Below, in pieces: positions 10,931-23,003 of a stretch of 64,000 nucleotides of DNA. The DNA is from Pollenia angustigena. Lineage: Eukaryota > Arthropoda > Insecta > Diptera > Polleniidae. The stretch's first letter is position 1; each line of letters starts with the position of its first letter. The stretch covers positions 320,756,709 through 320,820,708 of the forward strand of contig OV884056.1 in assembly GCA_930367215.1 (NCBI GenBank), in the 5' to 3' direction. Below the pieces are notes generated by a model. The model saw only the letters and a list, made by a program, of their open reading frames with translations, was not told where the DNA came from and searched no databases. A program made the translations under genes and the position numbers.

Positions 10931-11898
10931 TTAGGAAAAAACAAAATGAAAACAAACCCAACTTGCAAAAGCATGTGGCCAGTTTTATTTTTTTTTATTA
11001 GCCGTGCACTTGACTGTTTATTATCAAATTATTATTGCTGGTGATGTTTATGAAAATTTTTACAAGTTTTTAATGAATGGTTAAGCAATATATTTGATAA
11101 ATTTACGTAAAATTGTTTGGGCCAAAATTGTTAAATGTTTTTTGGTAAAAATTTTTCTTTGTGAAAAAAATTTTTGCTTTTATTGTGAATCAGGTTTTAA
11201 GAACGAGTTTGTAGTGTTTTTTTTGGTGTACCTTTGAAAATTCGTACAATTTGACATTGAGTCTTAAATTCAAATGAACCTTTTCAGTATCAAAAACATT
11301 AACGAATCATATTAAAGAAGAACATAAATTGTTGCTTGATTTTAAATTTTGTACGGCGTTATTTACTCCGCAAGCGTTTCTACTTCTCACGTGAAAATCT
11401 TCTTTGTGAAATGTCACATAGTCAGGATAAGGAATTTGTTATTTTTTTAGGTTTGTAAACAATTTGAGAAAAAAATGTCAGAAAATAAAAAATTTTTTGT
11501 TTTTTTTACGTAATTAAACTAAAAGTCGGATTTAAGAAAAAACATATTTTTCATATTAGTCACATCTAAAAACTAAGAAATTTCTAATATTTTTCTTTAT
11601 TGTTCATTGGGTTCATTGGGTTTTTTATAAAAAAAAAGTCATTTAAATAGCAGAAAAAAAATAAACGGAAATAATATGTTTTTCATAAATGCAACAATGA
11701 AAATAATTAAAACAAAGCAAATAAAAATAAAAATAAAAAAACAATTAAATTGCTAAATACGTGCCTTATTTGTATATTACAACAACAGCGGAAACCACAA
11801 CAACAATAACTGCAATAGTGCAGTTAAAGCAACAAGTTGAAAAACTAAAAAGTAAAAACAAGAGATTACAAGAGAAAAGCAGCAGGCAACTGTTGTTA
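10931..11898. other. AT-rich sequence, no supported gene
   Basis: Mostly A/T tracts. Near 11790-11890 a CAA-rich stretch encodes QLKQQVEKLKSKNKRLQEKS, a short coiled-coil-like segment. Such low-complexity stretches are common in fly untranslated sequence and I do not call it a gene. Confidence 0.4.
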
Positions 11899-11960
11899 GC
11901 TGCAACTAGTGCTGCCAGATTTTTTAATGCTAACGCAGTCAATAAAAAATCAGGGGGCTT

Positions 11961-12206
11961 ATTCTGGCAATCGTGATTGAATACTTATTCGATTCTAAAG
12001 CAATTTTTTTTCTAATTCTTTCAGTCGAGTTTTCAGTGTTGTGAAAACTCAAAAAAATGCTTTACAGCACTGAAAAGTGTTGTGAAAACTCTAAAAATGC
12101 TTAACAACACTGAAAAGATAAATGGGATTTGTTCAATATCGACTGAAAGAATTAGAAAGAAAATTTCTTTCGAATCGAAAACGTATTTGATCACGACTGC
12201 CAGAAT
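11961..12206. mobile_element. Foldback MITE with about 65-bp arms
   Basis: ATTCTGGCAATCGTGATTGA at the left pairs with TGATCACGACTGCCAGAAT at the right. Pairing continues inward through CTAATTCTTTCAGTCGA / TCGACTGAAAGAATTAG. The centre repeats the unit GTGTTGTGAAAACTC with AACAACACTGAAAAG. Non-coding, lying just inside the left end of the hAT element. Confidence 0.7.
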
Positions 12207-13145
12207 TTGGCCACGGATTTTTCTACGTCAAAAAAGTTTTTTAACTACATAAACCCCAGTAAAAAATTGAATTAACCATACCAATTTTAATTTTAAAATT
12301 ATTTTAAGCCAAAGATATTTTGTTAAACAGGCAGTAAATATTTCGGACAGGTTATAAATTTTTTCTCTGTAGTCGGGACAAACGTTTCTTTATTAATAAC
12401 AACTACAACATGGTTTGAAAGTGGCGAGAACTTTGATGCGGGTAGAAAAATATCAAGAGATAGTTTACTTTATGCGATGCGGGAACGCATCGGAATCTCA
12501 TTAATTGCCGCTTCTCGTTATAGGAAAGTCAGCTAAACCAAGATCATTAAGAAAACATTGACTAGCTGTTGTGTACACTGTACACATACATACATTAATT
12601 AAAAGGGGTTGAATATCAACTTTCGTGTTTAAATAAGAATGTTAAGCAATTTCTGACTAGTGCCAATAAGCAGTTGCAACTCTTTTGGTGTAGGACACTT
12701 TTAGAAGATGATAAAAATATCTGTAATATTTAAAAGTCATTAAATATACAAAATGCTTTTTTTTACAGAACTCTGCATGAACTCAATCTGAAAATCGCAC
12801 TTAATTTTGAGACTTTTTTAAAAACATTCTTCTTCATGTATTAACATTTTGGTATTAAATTATGGGCTCCAACTACAATACGGAAATTTCTGATAATTCA
12901 ATAGGGAGAAAAAAGCTATGATTAAATAAGAGTCTGTAGCGGGGAATTTTTGATATTTTTTCCTTCTACAAATGGAACTTTTTTTGATTTTCGTTAATAT
13001 TGACATAAAATAAACATAAAATTAAACACGCGATGTCCTAAGACTTCGAGATTCTATTAATGGGAACTTTTTGGTACTTTTTTGTTCTTCAACTGGTACT
13101 ATTTGATTTTCCGTTAGTAAAAGGCCAAGCAACAAAAAACTAATA

Positions 13146-13645
13146 AGCTTTTTACACTAATCAACATCTTTCATCTACCATCAAAGATGTAGAAAATGTG
13201 AAATACTCGTTTACATTGCTCACGTCTAACATGTCACCATTTTTAAAAGAATAAAATGCTTTTAAAATAAAAAAGTGTCAAAATTTAAAAAGAAAACAAA
13301 AGAATGTATTTGAAGTTCAAGTTGTTTAAAAATATAAAAAATACGTAACAAAAGAACATTGCAATAAAAGAGAAAACTTGACAAATGGTAAAGCTGCTTG
13401 CAAAACAGACTTTTTTTGTCTGTGATGCCACAATAATAATAGAACTTATTGCCACTTTTCTAGTGATGACACTAAAATAATCGAAAGATGTAGAATGGAA
13501 TAAAATGAGATAGGAGCATCTTTTAAAGATGTTGAAAGATGTTGGTTTTTAGCCCTATGTATTTCTTATGAAAATATGTTAACATCTTCGCAAATGGTGG
13601 CAAATTGATGGTAGATGTTAGATGTTGATCAGTGTAAAAAGGCTA
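13146..13645. mobile_element. MITE A, copy 1
   Basis: The left end AGCTTTTTACACTAATCAAC then ATCTTTCATCTACCATCAA mirrors the right end TTGATGGTAGATGTTAGATG then TTGATCAGTGTAAAAAGGCT. About 500 bp, non-coding. Confidence 0.75.
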
Positions 13646-13841
13646 TTATACTCTTTGTACACTTGCATACAGTTCGGCGGAGCGCATTGAAGATGTTGAA
13701 AATCTGAAAAACGCGTTCACACTTGAAACATCTACCATCAATAAAAAATGACACCATTTCTGAAAAAAAAACTTTTATATTTTTTAAATACTTTTTTCTA
13801 CAAAAGTGCTAACATTTTAAAAGATAACACCAAAATATACA

Positions 13842-14045
13842 GCCATGTCACAGAGTACAATTCCGTTAGGAAACAGAATTCATTCCGTATTTTGGTGCTT
13901 CAGAAAATGAAGAAAAATTGTTTTGGAATGAAATAATTTTTGTTTTCATAAAACTATCAAAATACACTTTCCATCAACAAACAAATATGTTTTCTTCAAT
14001 TCCGAACGAAATCATTCCGAACGGAATTGTACTCTGTGACATGGC
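13842..14045. mobile_element. MITE B
   Basis: GCCATGTCACAGAGTACAAT TCCGTT at the left is repeated inverted at the right (AACGGAATTGTACTCTGTGA CATGGC), giving near-perfect TIRs of about 26 bp in a 204-bp element. The interior is itself palindromic (AGAATTCATTCCG ... CGAAATCATTCCG). Non-coding and inserted into MITE A copy 2. Confidence 0.8.
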
Positions 14046-14099
14046 CCATATTTAGAATTCGTTTTATTTAATAATATATAAAAAATTAAGCAAAATAAT

Positions 14100-14611
14100 A
14101 CTATGTTCACACTTGGGTTCTTAAACGCGTTTAAGCAGATCGAACGTGATTAAGCTCTAATCACTTAAAAATCGAGATGATTACCCATACATTGAAATGA
14201 TTTGTTAATCACTTCAAATTGACATGATTACAACTAAATCACTTCATAAACCACATAGAATCCACTGAACATACCTCAAATGTAGAATCGCCAACAACCG
14301 TGTACAACCGGCCAAGATTTCTGCTTAATGTTCTTATTTTTTTTTTTTTTTCTTAAATAATTCATAAATTTTCACAATTACATCATTAAAATTATTAAAA
14401 TAATCTTCTGATAACTTTATAAAAGTGTTTTTATCCATTTTTAATACTTTAAAGAAATTTAAATTTGTTTGTTGTTTTTTTGTGTGTTTGTGTGTGTGTT
14501 TTTTCTTAATCATCTGTCATCTTAATCATCTCAAATGTAATGTGAACGGCTTTGATTAGCTAAATCAACATTTTGCTTAAACGCGTTTAAAAACCCAAAT
14601 GTGAACATAGC
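14100..14611. mobile_element. MITE C
   Basis: The left end CTATGTTCACACTTGGGTTC TTAAACGCGTTTAAGC mirrors the right end GCTTAAACGCGTTTAAAAAC CCAAATGTGAACATAG. About 510 bp, non-coding, containing a short T run and a GT-rich tract near 14490. Inserted into MITE A copy 2. Confidence 0.8.
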
Positions 14612-15006
14612 ATAAGTCTCTCAAAGAACCAAATGCCATTTTGTCAGTGATGCCACAATAAAAATAGAATTAAATGCCACTTAAAAGATGTTGGTTTTTA
14701 GCCCCATGTATTTCTTATGGAAAGATTTTAGCATCTTCGCTAATTGATGGTTGATGTTAGATGTTGATCAGTGTAAAAAGGCTATAAGCATGCAAAGTCC
14801 TACGTAAATGAGAATCTGTCAGAGGAATGCTTTTGGTACTTTTTCGTTCTTTAACTGGTACTTTTATAATTTGTATTTTTACTTAACCAAGAAACATAAA
14901 ATTCAACATGCAGAGCCCGCACCGACTGAGAAAATATAAGCAGAGACTTTTTGGTACTTTTTTGATTTTAAATTGGTACTTTCACTATGATAAGGGTGTA
15001 TATTGG

Positions 15007-15098
15007 TAAAATACGCCTGCCACCGCTTGTCATAGATTAAATGAAATAAAGTCACGTTCTCTTTAATCTATTACCAAACAGTCGCAGGCGTATTTTTA
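15007..15098. repeat. Short inverted-repeat insertion with 12-bp flanking direct repeats
   Basis: TAAAATACGCCTGC at 15007 is mirrored by GCAGGCGTATTTTTA ending 15098. An inner pair (TAGATTAAA / TTTAATCTA) extends the hairpin. The 12-mer ATGATAAGGGTG occurs at 14987 and at 15111, just outside. Twelve bases is unusually long for a target duplication, so it may instead be part of the element. Confidence 0.45.
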
Positions 15099-15800
15099 AT
15101 TCGTGATTATATGATAAGGGTGATTATTGAAGTTACAAAACTAAATTGAATATTTACGGACATGAGTGGAGGATAATATATGAGCCGGAGATTGGACTTT
15201 CGACAAATCAATTTACTAAGACGAAAATAAAATAAATTGCTGGGAACATAAAAATTCATATAAACATATTGTAATGTTTTCTTCATATTAATAATTATGG
15301 TCGAACTCCGACCACACTAGTTCTTAGAAAACGGCAATTACGTTTGTTACATTTTCCTAGTAAAGTGACTTCCAATAATACCTTTCATGTGCCAATAATA
15401 ATTTAACCAAAATTAGCCAAATGGCTACGCTTGCATGACTTTATTTAATCTTATCATGAAATTTTACTTCACTAATGATTTCAGTGGACAATTAAATTGA
15501 GAAATCACTCAGTCATGAATCTTTTTTCGCAAAAGAGCGATGGTATTGTTACTTGTGGAACACGTAGCACAATCCTCTTTAAAATAAATGCCATTCACAT
15601 AAATATCCGTCCTTTCCGGCCGTACAGCTACAAGTGTGCGAATTTTTAAAGGAAAATTTCAGAAATAGAAAAAGGTCATGCATTTTTGTTTAAAAAGTGT
15701 AGCACAAAATCAAGGAATTTTGAAAATCTAGCCCTGCGTTATTATTTTATTGGAATAAATCCTACATGGGGGAATTTTTCTCCCCCATCTGGCAGCACTG

Positions 15801-18161
15801 GCTGCAATAGACAATAAAAACTATTTCTATTATAAATTCAATTCTCCGTCACAGTTGATTTTATGCAAATTTATGAGGTCTGAAGAGGGTTTCTAGTCGG
15901 AAAAAATATCTCAAGTTTCTAAGGGAATTCTTTATTTTGTTTTTGGGAATATCTCTGCAAAGCCTTTGGCTTAAATTAAATGTTTGCCAATATTGAATAG
16001 TCGATCTAATAGTTTATGTTGAATTTTGAAGACAATTGCAATATTATCATAGTTTCGTTTTTAATCTAGTCGATTTTGGAGGAGATTAAAGAAAAAATTG
16101 TTATTTAGCATGTTGTCGAAAACTTAACTTAGCAACTGCTAAGTTTTGCAACCCTTTTAAATTAAAATTAGGAAGCAGAAATATTGCAATATGTTTTACA
16201 TTGGCCTCAAACAGAACAGAATTTTTTAAAGTTTTTAGGATAGTGACACAATAGTTAACATTTTTTTTTGTTCCTCGGCAAACTTTAAACACTTTTTCAT
16301 TCGAATAATAGATTTTTTGGTTTTGATTCGTAAATATTATTTTTTTAAATTATTCCTAACAAAAAAGTTAGCTGAAATAAATGGAGAATTATATTTTTCC
16401 GGACGTGGACGAAATGAAGAACCCTTTTTAGCACCCGTGTCTCTATGCGTATGAGTAACTTGTGTTTATTTTTTTTTTCAAATAGAACAACATCAGTCAT
16501 ACGCCTTGAATGCCGTGCTTGTGTAAGTTTGTTTTTTCTTTTGTATTTATAATTTCATTCAAAATACATAAAAGTTTTTTCCGCTGAATGCTTAAAATTT
16601 TGTGTTAAAAAGTTTTACAAACAAAACAATTTGAGATAATTTCCTGCTGAAAGAAAGATAACAATTAAAATGCTAATGCCTGTAGTCGTACAAATTTTTT
16701 AAATTTAATAAAGATTTAAAGAACAAACTTACTACGAAAATTATCCTTAATACACGTTTGTTAAATTCAATAATCGGTTATGAATACGGGGGTAAAAGTT
16801 TTTGCTTTTAACATCATGTCGAATGAGCTTAAGCGATAAAAACCGGGGCCAACTCAACCTCAAACATTAAAGTGTGTGTGTGTGTGTGTGTGTATGAATG
16901 TCTCCACTTTTAAGTATTTAATTTCCCATATCTCCTTTGCCTCTCAATCAAAATGTTTTGAATCCTTTTAAGAGTTAATGTTTATAAATTTATGAAAATG
17001 TTTTCATTTCCTTTTTGAATACAATTTGCGGCGCTGTAGTGTAAATTGTAGTTTTTTCTTATTATTTTGAATACAAGAGTATTATGCAAATTCATGCCGA
17101 CAAGATAGTAAAACAAAAAATAAAAACCCCAAACGGAAGGAGATGACAATTTTGACAAATCTTCAACTTCAAGTCTTTACTCATGTGTTAAGTGGAATTA
17201 TTTTTCTTTTTCGTTTTGTTCTCTTTGCTACACAAAAATTCCATTTAGTTTTATTTTTTTTGTCATTTTTATTAATAAAAAAAATCCATTTATCTTTAAG
17301 GGATTTTCTTTCAATTTAACTTATGTTTGGGTATCTGTGTTCGAGTGCGTGTGTTTGTGTTTGAGCGTGTCCGTTTGCGTGGCAAGTTTGACTACATTTG
17401 TTCCTACAATATCTTTTCGTAATCTCCACCCGTTTAATTTTTCAATATAGTCAGTATTTTATTGTATTTTTCTGCTCTTTTCCATTCTCTTTTATTCTCA
17501 ATTATGAATTTTTTTAAATATTTTTTTGCTGTTTTGGGCTGGCTTGTGTTTCACATAAATTTTTGTTTCACATTGGTTTGAAATGTAACCGACCACAAGT
17601 TTATTGAAACATATCGACTTACAATTTCAATTCATTTAATCTATTTACTCTTGCAATGAAAAGATAAGCGACGAAAAAGACGCGTAGGAATGGAGAAACG
17701 TTTAAAAAAACTAGAATTTTAAAGAAAATAAAAAAAATTCAACCGGCTGCACATTATCGTGGTTGGGGGAATCGTGTTACGTACGTGTCTTGTGATTTTA
17801 ATTAAATTAAATATAATTGAATTTATTTAATTGGAAAAAAGTTTCTTTTTTCACTTTCGAAATTTTGAAAGGTTCCAAATGCAAGTTTGAAAGATCTGTG
17901 TAATATAAGGCTTTGGTGTAACCTAATAACCAATATTTACACTTAGGTTTTATTAGGGGGTATTGTTTATATTGCTTTTGAAAATGACAGATGATGAAAA
18001 CTTTTCGGAAGTATATTTTGATTTGATATTGATGACTTCACAGAGGTTAAAAAAAGAACGTAAGTGAAAAATTCATTGGAATTTAGGCAAACCGTAAAAG
18101 TTTTTTTTTTTTTTTTTGTTTTTCAAACTATAACAACACACACTCCACAACAGAAAGTAAA
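15801..18161. other. AT-rich sequence with a TG microsatellite, no gene
   Basis: A (GT)n run lies at about 16872-16892, with further GT-rich sequence near 17340-17380. No open frame with motifs and no paired terminal repeats found. Confidence 0.55.
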
Positions 18162-18215
18162 CAAGAGAGAGTGCTATACTCGGCTTTGTGGACTCTTGTA
18201 AGCCCTTCACCATAG
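18162..18215 (-). mobile_element. HINE 3' end fragment, reverse orientation
   Basis: Reverse-complemented, this reads GGTGAAGGGCTTACAAGAGT, CCACAAAGCCGAGTATAGCA, CTCTCTCTTGTTT. It matches the HINE 3' end (GGTGAAGGGTATATAAGATT ... ATAGCACTCTTACTTGTTTT) with a damaged hairpin. Confidence 0.6.
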
Positions 18216-18953
18216 TGTGTTTCTTTTTTAAAGAATTTGTTAAGGGTTTTTAGATTTCTTCCTTTTTTTTTGGTTTTAAAGATCTGTGTTTTTGAAAAAA
18301 TAAAGATAAAAAAATTCTTCCGATCGTAAAATTGTAAGCTAATGTTGTGTTAGCAGGGTTTAAAATGCTTTGCCATTTTAGCAAAGGCAGCAAAATTTTG
18401 CCTTTTCCTTAGATAAAATAAAATCAAAACACAAAAGCTAACAAGTCAAAACTAAAACAGCCGCCAATTTTCGAAAGCAGTAGCAAAATAAACCCACTGC
18501 TATTGAAACGTTATTTTTAGAAGGGCAATGGCTCCGACCAACTTTTTTAATTGAACAATGGCTTGCATTTCTTAGTTTAGGGAACTCAGAAAGCAGCGGC
18601 GATAATTCGTATACTTTTCGAAGAAAAATGTTAAACAAACAACTTCTGTAACATACAGACTCTAAGCTGCCAAATGAAAAATGAATGTAGGCTAACAGCC
18701 ACACAACAAGAGATAGAAGCAGCACGAACAATTGCCAATGGCAGCACAAACGATTACTTTAAGATACTCGACCATAAGTTAAAAGCAAATCGAAGAGAAC
18801 CTCAACTCGTATGAGGAATAACTTATTAAGATGACGACAACTGATATTTTGCATGCATAACAAAACTTTGTTTTTGTTTTCCATAAACAAAAGAATCAAA
18901 TTAATGTCACAATTTGTTTGGTTTGCCTCTTTTTAAACGAAAAGTAAAGACAA

Positions 18954-19081
18954 TGGCCCATATCCATAGTCAAAAATAAAGTCGACTTTAAGTTAAAACC
19001 GGCTTTAAAAATGTCAATAACATTGTTTTAAAGTCGACTTTTTCTAAAGTCGACTTTATTTTTGACTATGAATATGGGCCA
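18954..19081. mobile_element. 128-bp palindromic MITE
   Basis: TGGCCCATATCCATAGTCAA AAATAAAGTCGACTTTA at the left is mirrored at the right with one or two mismatches, so nearly the whole element folds back. A central AAACCGGCTTT and a second GTCGAC pair extend the stem. Non-coding. Confidence 0.8.
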
Positions 19082-19109
19082 ATTTGTTTATTAAATTTAC
19101 ACTCAAAAG

Positions 19110-19677
19110 AAAAATCAATCCATCCGTACTCAAATCAATGCGAAGCGGTATTAATAGTACGGTGAGTACGGATTTCCTTGAGTAAGAGTCTGAACACAAT
19201 GTAACGATAATAAAAACCGCAGTGCGGAACCGCATCAAATAAAAATCTAATTTATTTCATTGCGGACTTTCTTTTTCTCTCAATTTGTGATACTCATTCT
19301 CTTTCTGATGTTGCCATAGTTTTTGAATAATTGGTGATGTTCACACCATTGTTGTTATTAAAAAACTTGTTAAAAATGTAAACAAACAATAACAGCTATT
19401 GCCGTCGCCGTCTACCGTTTTATTATGTTTGTTTTTCTCTCCTGCAACGAGAAATCGCACCGCAAACATTGTGTTAAAACTCTCAAGTACAGAAAGATTG
19501 ATTTTCAAAATGGGATTTCAATCGCAAAATACTTAAATCAACCATATTCAATCCCGATTTCATACTTGAAATAATCCGAAAATGAGATTGATTTGAGTAA
19601 AACTAAGATTGAATCAACCTCAAAATGTGCTTGAATCAAGTAGTATAAAGTTGATTTTGTCCCGAATTAGAAAGAAA
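19110..19677 (+). repeat. Dispersed repeat G, copy 1
   Basis: Shares its full motif order with the opposite-strand copy at 37899-38171: AAAAATCAATCCATC, TATTAATAGTACGGTGAGT, ATTCAATCCCGATTT, TTGAAATAATCCGAAAATGA, AAGTTGATTTT and CCCGAATTAGAAAG. Rich in ATTGATT/AATCAAT. Class unknown. Interrupted by a 300-bp insertion at 19185. Confidence 0.7.
19185..19484. mobile_element. 300-bp insertion with short TIRs in repeat G
   Basis: Absent from the sister copy at 37899, where the flanking motifs are contiguous. Left end AGAGTCTGAACACAATGT; reverse complement of the right end GAGAGTTTTAACACAATGT. The boundary on the copy-2 map fits insertion between GGATTT..TGAGTA and AAGTACAGA. Non-coding. Confidence 0.6.
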
Positions 19678-20932
19678 CAATTATTATTATTATTGATCTA
19701 CTTACTCCTATTACACCCTACAGAATGATAAAATACCAACAGCATGCCGATTTTACTTCAGATCTTATATACATATTGAACCAAAAATATTAACTAAATG
19801 AGACACAAGAGTTCAAATTTACTTTTTAACCTTTCGTGGTACACATGGCCAGACCTTTTTTCAATGTGTATAGGAAATCAACACATGGTTAGGACGGAGG
19901 GTTAAACACCACGAAAAGTTCACAGCCAGGCCCACGATGTCACACGTTAACGTTCGCATAGAAAAAAACATTAAAAACAAAAAATAATTTTAGAAATTGT
20001 TTTTCTTTCTGTGTAACTTCCCTGCAGACAACGTTATTATACTGGTTGGTATTTACTTTAAACCAGGGTTTAAAAACTGCAATCGAAACCAAAAACTGTT
20101 GAACAAAAAACGAAAATTTCTGTACAACTTTTAGCTATTTGAGTTGGATTGACAGCGACTGTTTACATTTAATGAACTCAAAGTAAAAGCAACAGTTTCT
20201 TTTTTGCCAATGGCACATTAAGAAGTGGAAGAAACGGCAGTTTTTCTACTTTGACTGCAGTTTTTTAAATGCTGCTTTAAACTTGTTGCACTTTTGATTT
20301 TATTCATATATCAAACTATCGTTTTTAACGTTTGGTTAAATATCATAGGAACAGAACTAGTTAATTAAAAGCAAAATTAATTTTACAATTCCCCTCAATA
20401 TTGTTTTCATACTTAATTTTTGATTTAAAGTTTATGTTTTTATTTTAGAATAATTCTAAGCACTTAGCCCTGTTATACCATATTGCAATTTTACATAGTT
20501 ACAGAATATTGCAAATAATTAAGAGGCCCGACGTGGTTTTAATCATAATTTTACATTGAAGAATTTGATGTGTCTAACTTATTAATTTTTACAAAAAGAA
20601 TACGGGAATTTTCCTTCTCTTTATTTTTAAACATTTAAATAACTTGGCAACTCTAAAACCAACAACAGACAAGAAATTGTTTTGTTATCTTCTTTTGTAG
20701 ATTTGTTGCTGCTCCTACAACGAACAAGTAAATAAAAAAAAACAAGTTAATAAAAAACCACATAACAACTAGTAATAAACTAGTCCAAAGGCTTACTAGT
20801 AACGATTTTAGCTGCACGGTAGGTACATACATATTTATATGTATGTATGTGCGTAATTATGTATCAGCACTGATGAATTTGCGGGCGATTATGATCAGGA
20901 ACTTCGGCCCAAGCAAAAACTTTTCTTACAAA
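19678..20932. other. AT-rich sequence, no gene
   Basis: A small hairpin pair CCTTTCGTGGT / ACCACGAAAAG lies at about 19831-19918, and a TATGTATG run near 20838. Nothing else supportable. Confidence 0.5.
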
Positions 20933-21093
20933 CCCAGTAAAAACTTCGCCTACAAAATAATGTGTTGAGTAATCAGAAAAACATAAATGCACTACTTACA
21001 ATTTTACTGAAAGAACCAAGGAATTTTGCAAGGGATGTATCAAAATAAACGCATTCAAAAGTAATTCATATTTTTTTACCTAAATACATCCAG
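20933..21093 (-). mobile_element. MITE F, copy 2 (truncated)
   Basis: CCCAGTAAAAACTTCGCCTA CAAAATAATGTGTTGAGTAA is the reverse complement of the right end of the complete copy at 37160-37427. Homology runs to TACATCCAGA at about 21093 and then stops inside jockey sequence. The other terminus is missing. Confidence 0.7.
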
Positions 21094-22374
21094 AAGTTTG
21101 AGTTTCGACCTAGGAGCCAATGTAGTTTAGCAGCTTTAAGTTTCATAGTCAGGGCTGCCAGATTTGACGATTTATCGTCATTTTGACGATTTTTGTACCG
21201 AAATTAGCAAAGTGCCGATTTGCTGATTTTTTTCTAAAAAGCGACGATTTTTTTCAGTCTCCAAAGTCTGAATAAAACATGACATTTCCTGACAATTTCG
21301 GTTTTTAATCTAGGAATGTTGGAAGGCCGAACGTTTTTTTCCCTTAGCTTTTACGAAAGCAAGAGCGTCAATGTCACGAACAGTAGTGATAGTTTTCTTG
21401 TTTAAAAAACCCACAAATTATAAATAAAAATAGAGATAAAAACGCTATATTGACTAAAAACAGCTAAATTGCTATTATTAATTAACAATAGCAAAGCGTT
21501 CAGGCCACTTTATTCAAAAACTAGAAAACGCGTGCCACTATTGTTTAGATACGGCTGTAATATGCAAGTCTTAAGGAAATCTTTGATTATTTTCAGAGAA
21601 CAAAAACAACAATTTTTCACTTTGTTCATCTGTCGTCAAACCATCATCGAATGAACCGTTTACGGCATTCTGTAAAAATCATATTTTCAACAATTGTTCG
21701 GCAAGCATTTAACGGGTTGTAAGAGAATATCTACATGAGTGTCATACGATTCTTGACATACAATTCTTGTAAGATTTTCTTTACCCACGTCTTAAACGAT
21801 TTCCACTACGATTGAAGAAGCGTCTTTCGCTGTGCTATGGAAGAATCTCACTCGTGTTACAGATTTCCCCGAGTGAGGAATCTTATAAGACTAAAAAAAT
21901 GCAGTCATCTACGATCAAAAACGCTCTTCATGAGACTCCCAGTAGCTCTTACACGATTGAAAATGCTAGCTGGGTATGAAGTTATTATGTTTTTGTTTGA
22001 ATGTTGTTTTTTTTATAAAAATCGAACAATAATTGTTAAAAAAAAAAAACTAAATATTAAGAAAGAAAAAAACGATTTTTTTATTTTTTCTTAGGAAACT
22101 GACGATTTTTTCACAAATTTATCTGGCAGCCCTGTTCATAGCCGTTATTTTCGCTTCAATTTGACGTGACCACGTCAATCGTCTATCTATATGAATTCCC
22201 AAGTAGTTTACATAATTTTCTACCGGAACATTGACGTTATTTATTTTGACTGCTGGGCACGTTTGTCTTCTGAGAGTGAAAGTTAAGTGAGCACATTAAG
22301 CCGGATTAACCTTCTCTTTCCATTTGTCCAACCAGGCCTCTAGATCGTTGATGTTAGACTGTAGATTCTGGGAA
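21094..22374 (-). pseudogene. Jockey-clade reverse transcriptase fragment, split by a hAT element
   Basis: On the minus strand this is the thumb region of a jockey-type ORF2, the enzyme that copies element RNA into DNA at the target. Readable parts are NINDLEAWLDKWKEKVN, HLTFTLRRQTCPAVKINNVN, VPVENYVNYLGIHIDRRLTW, SRQIEAKITAM, then, across the hAT insertion, KLKAAKLHWLLGRNSNF. There is one in-frame stop (after KVNPA). The 5' portion with the catalytic Asp box is not found, and the 3' side stops at MITE F. It is a close relative of the element at 34366-35330, which has the same LGIHLDRRLTW and HWLIGRNS wording. Confidence 0.82.
21150..22134. mobile_element. hAT-type non-autonomous element with 8-bp TSD
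   Basis: CAGGGCTGCCAGAT (21150-21163) and its exact inverse ATCTGGCAGCCCTG (22121-22134) bound 985 bp. Flanking 8-mers TTCATAGT and TTCATAGC agree at 7 of 8. The jockey reading frame resumes across the insertion when the element and one duplicate are removed, an independent check of the boundary. Subterminal TGACGATTT repeats are present at both ends. No transposase frame. Confidence 0.88.
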
Positions 22375-23003
22375 ATAAGCAGAAAAATACTGAGTACTTA
22401 ACGAGAAGACTACTTATTTTTTTTACTAGAATCAGTACTTATTTTTGTTCGCGATATCCCAAAAGTAATCCTTTATAATTTGGCTAATTATAACCTAAAA
22501 AATAATATCTTCCTTTTACACTCAAAAGTTTTATAAAAATATGTAATTACAAATTAACTTTAAAAAAAGGTTTAAACACACTTATTAAAATTAGTCTTAT
22601 ATGCATAATAAATCTTATGGAATTTTTGTTGAAGAAGTGTTTTCACAATAATTAATTTTCTTAAATGTTAGCAAATACATTAATTAAAGCTCTTACACTT
22701 ACATTAAAATTATTATCAAAATTTTATAGTATTGCCGCATATCTGATAAATATTAACGGAATATACTGCAAATTGATTTAAACAAATATTTCATATCGTA
22801 TAACAATACCTTATTTAAATAATTATATTAAAGTATTTTTTGCTATGTATAATTTTGAAAATTAACTGAAATTGTTATATTAAATAAATGAAAATTCAGT
22901 TAAAAGTTCATTTAATCTTTACTCTCAAAAATTCAACCCCATATTCCGTAAAAACAGAGGAATATGTTCAGTTATTTTATTAAATCATTTTCGTTTAATG
23001 ATA
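22375..23003. other. AT-rich sequence, no gene
   Basis: No motif, no paired terminal repeat and no coding signal seen. Confidence 0.55.

Larger units (their letters stand above)
13686..14783. mobile_element. MITE A, copy 2, interrupted by MITEs B and C
   Basis: The left part (AAGATGTTGAAAATCTGAAA, then ACATCTACCATCAA, TGACACCATTTCTG) lines up with the interior of copy 1. The right part (GTGATGCCACAATAA, AAAGATGTTGGTTTTTAGCC, GATGTTGATCAGTGTAAAAA) matches its right half and right end. The outermost left TIR is missing. MITE B and MITE C occupy the middle, which makes copy 2 older than both. Confidence 0.65.
11907..15800. mobile_element. hAT-type element, non-autonomous, with nested insertions
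   Basis: The left end TAGTGCTGCCAGAT (11907-11920) and right end ATCTGGCAGCACTG (15787-15800) are inverted repeats at 13 of 14 bases, the right end having the canonical CAG start. Flanking 8-mers GCTGCAAC (11899-11906) and GCTGCAAT (15801-15808) agree at 7 of 8 bases, the target-duplication length of hAT transposons. No transposase frame remains. Inside lie a foldback (11961), two copies of MITE A, MITE B and MITE C, so much of the 3.9 kb is later insertions. The call rests on end structure alone. Confidence 0.6.

Noticed and set aside
11761..11976. 71-codon frame with a coiled-coil-like QLKQQVEKLKSKNKRLQEK
   Set aside because: Starts at a non-ATG codon, rests on CAA-rich low-complexity sequence, and its end runs into the hAT terminus at 11907. 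No domain recognised.
16872..16892. GT microsatellite as a regulatory element
   Set aside because: Plain dinucleotide repeat with no nearby gene to regulate.
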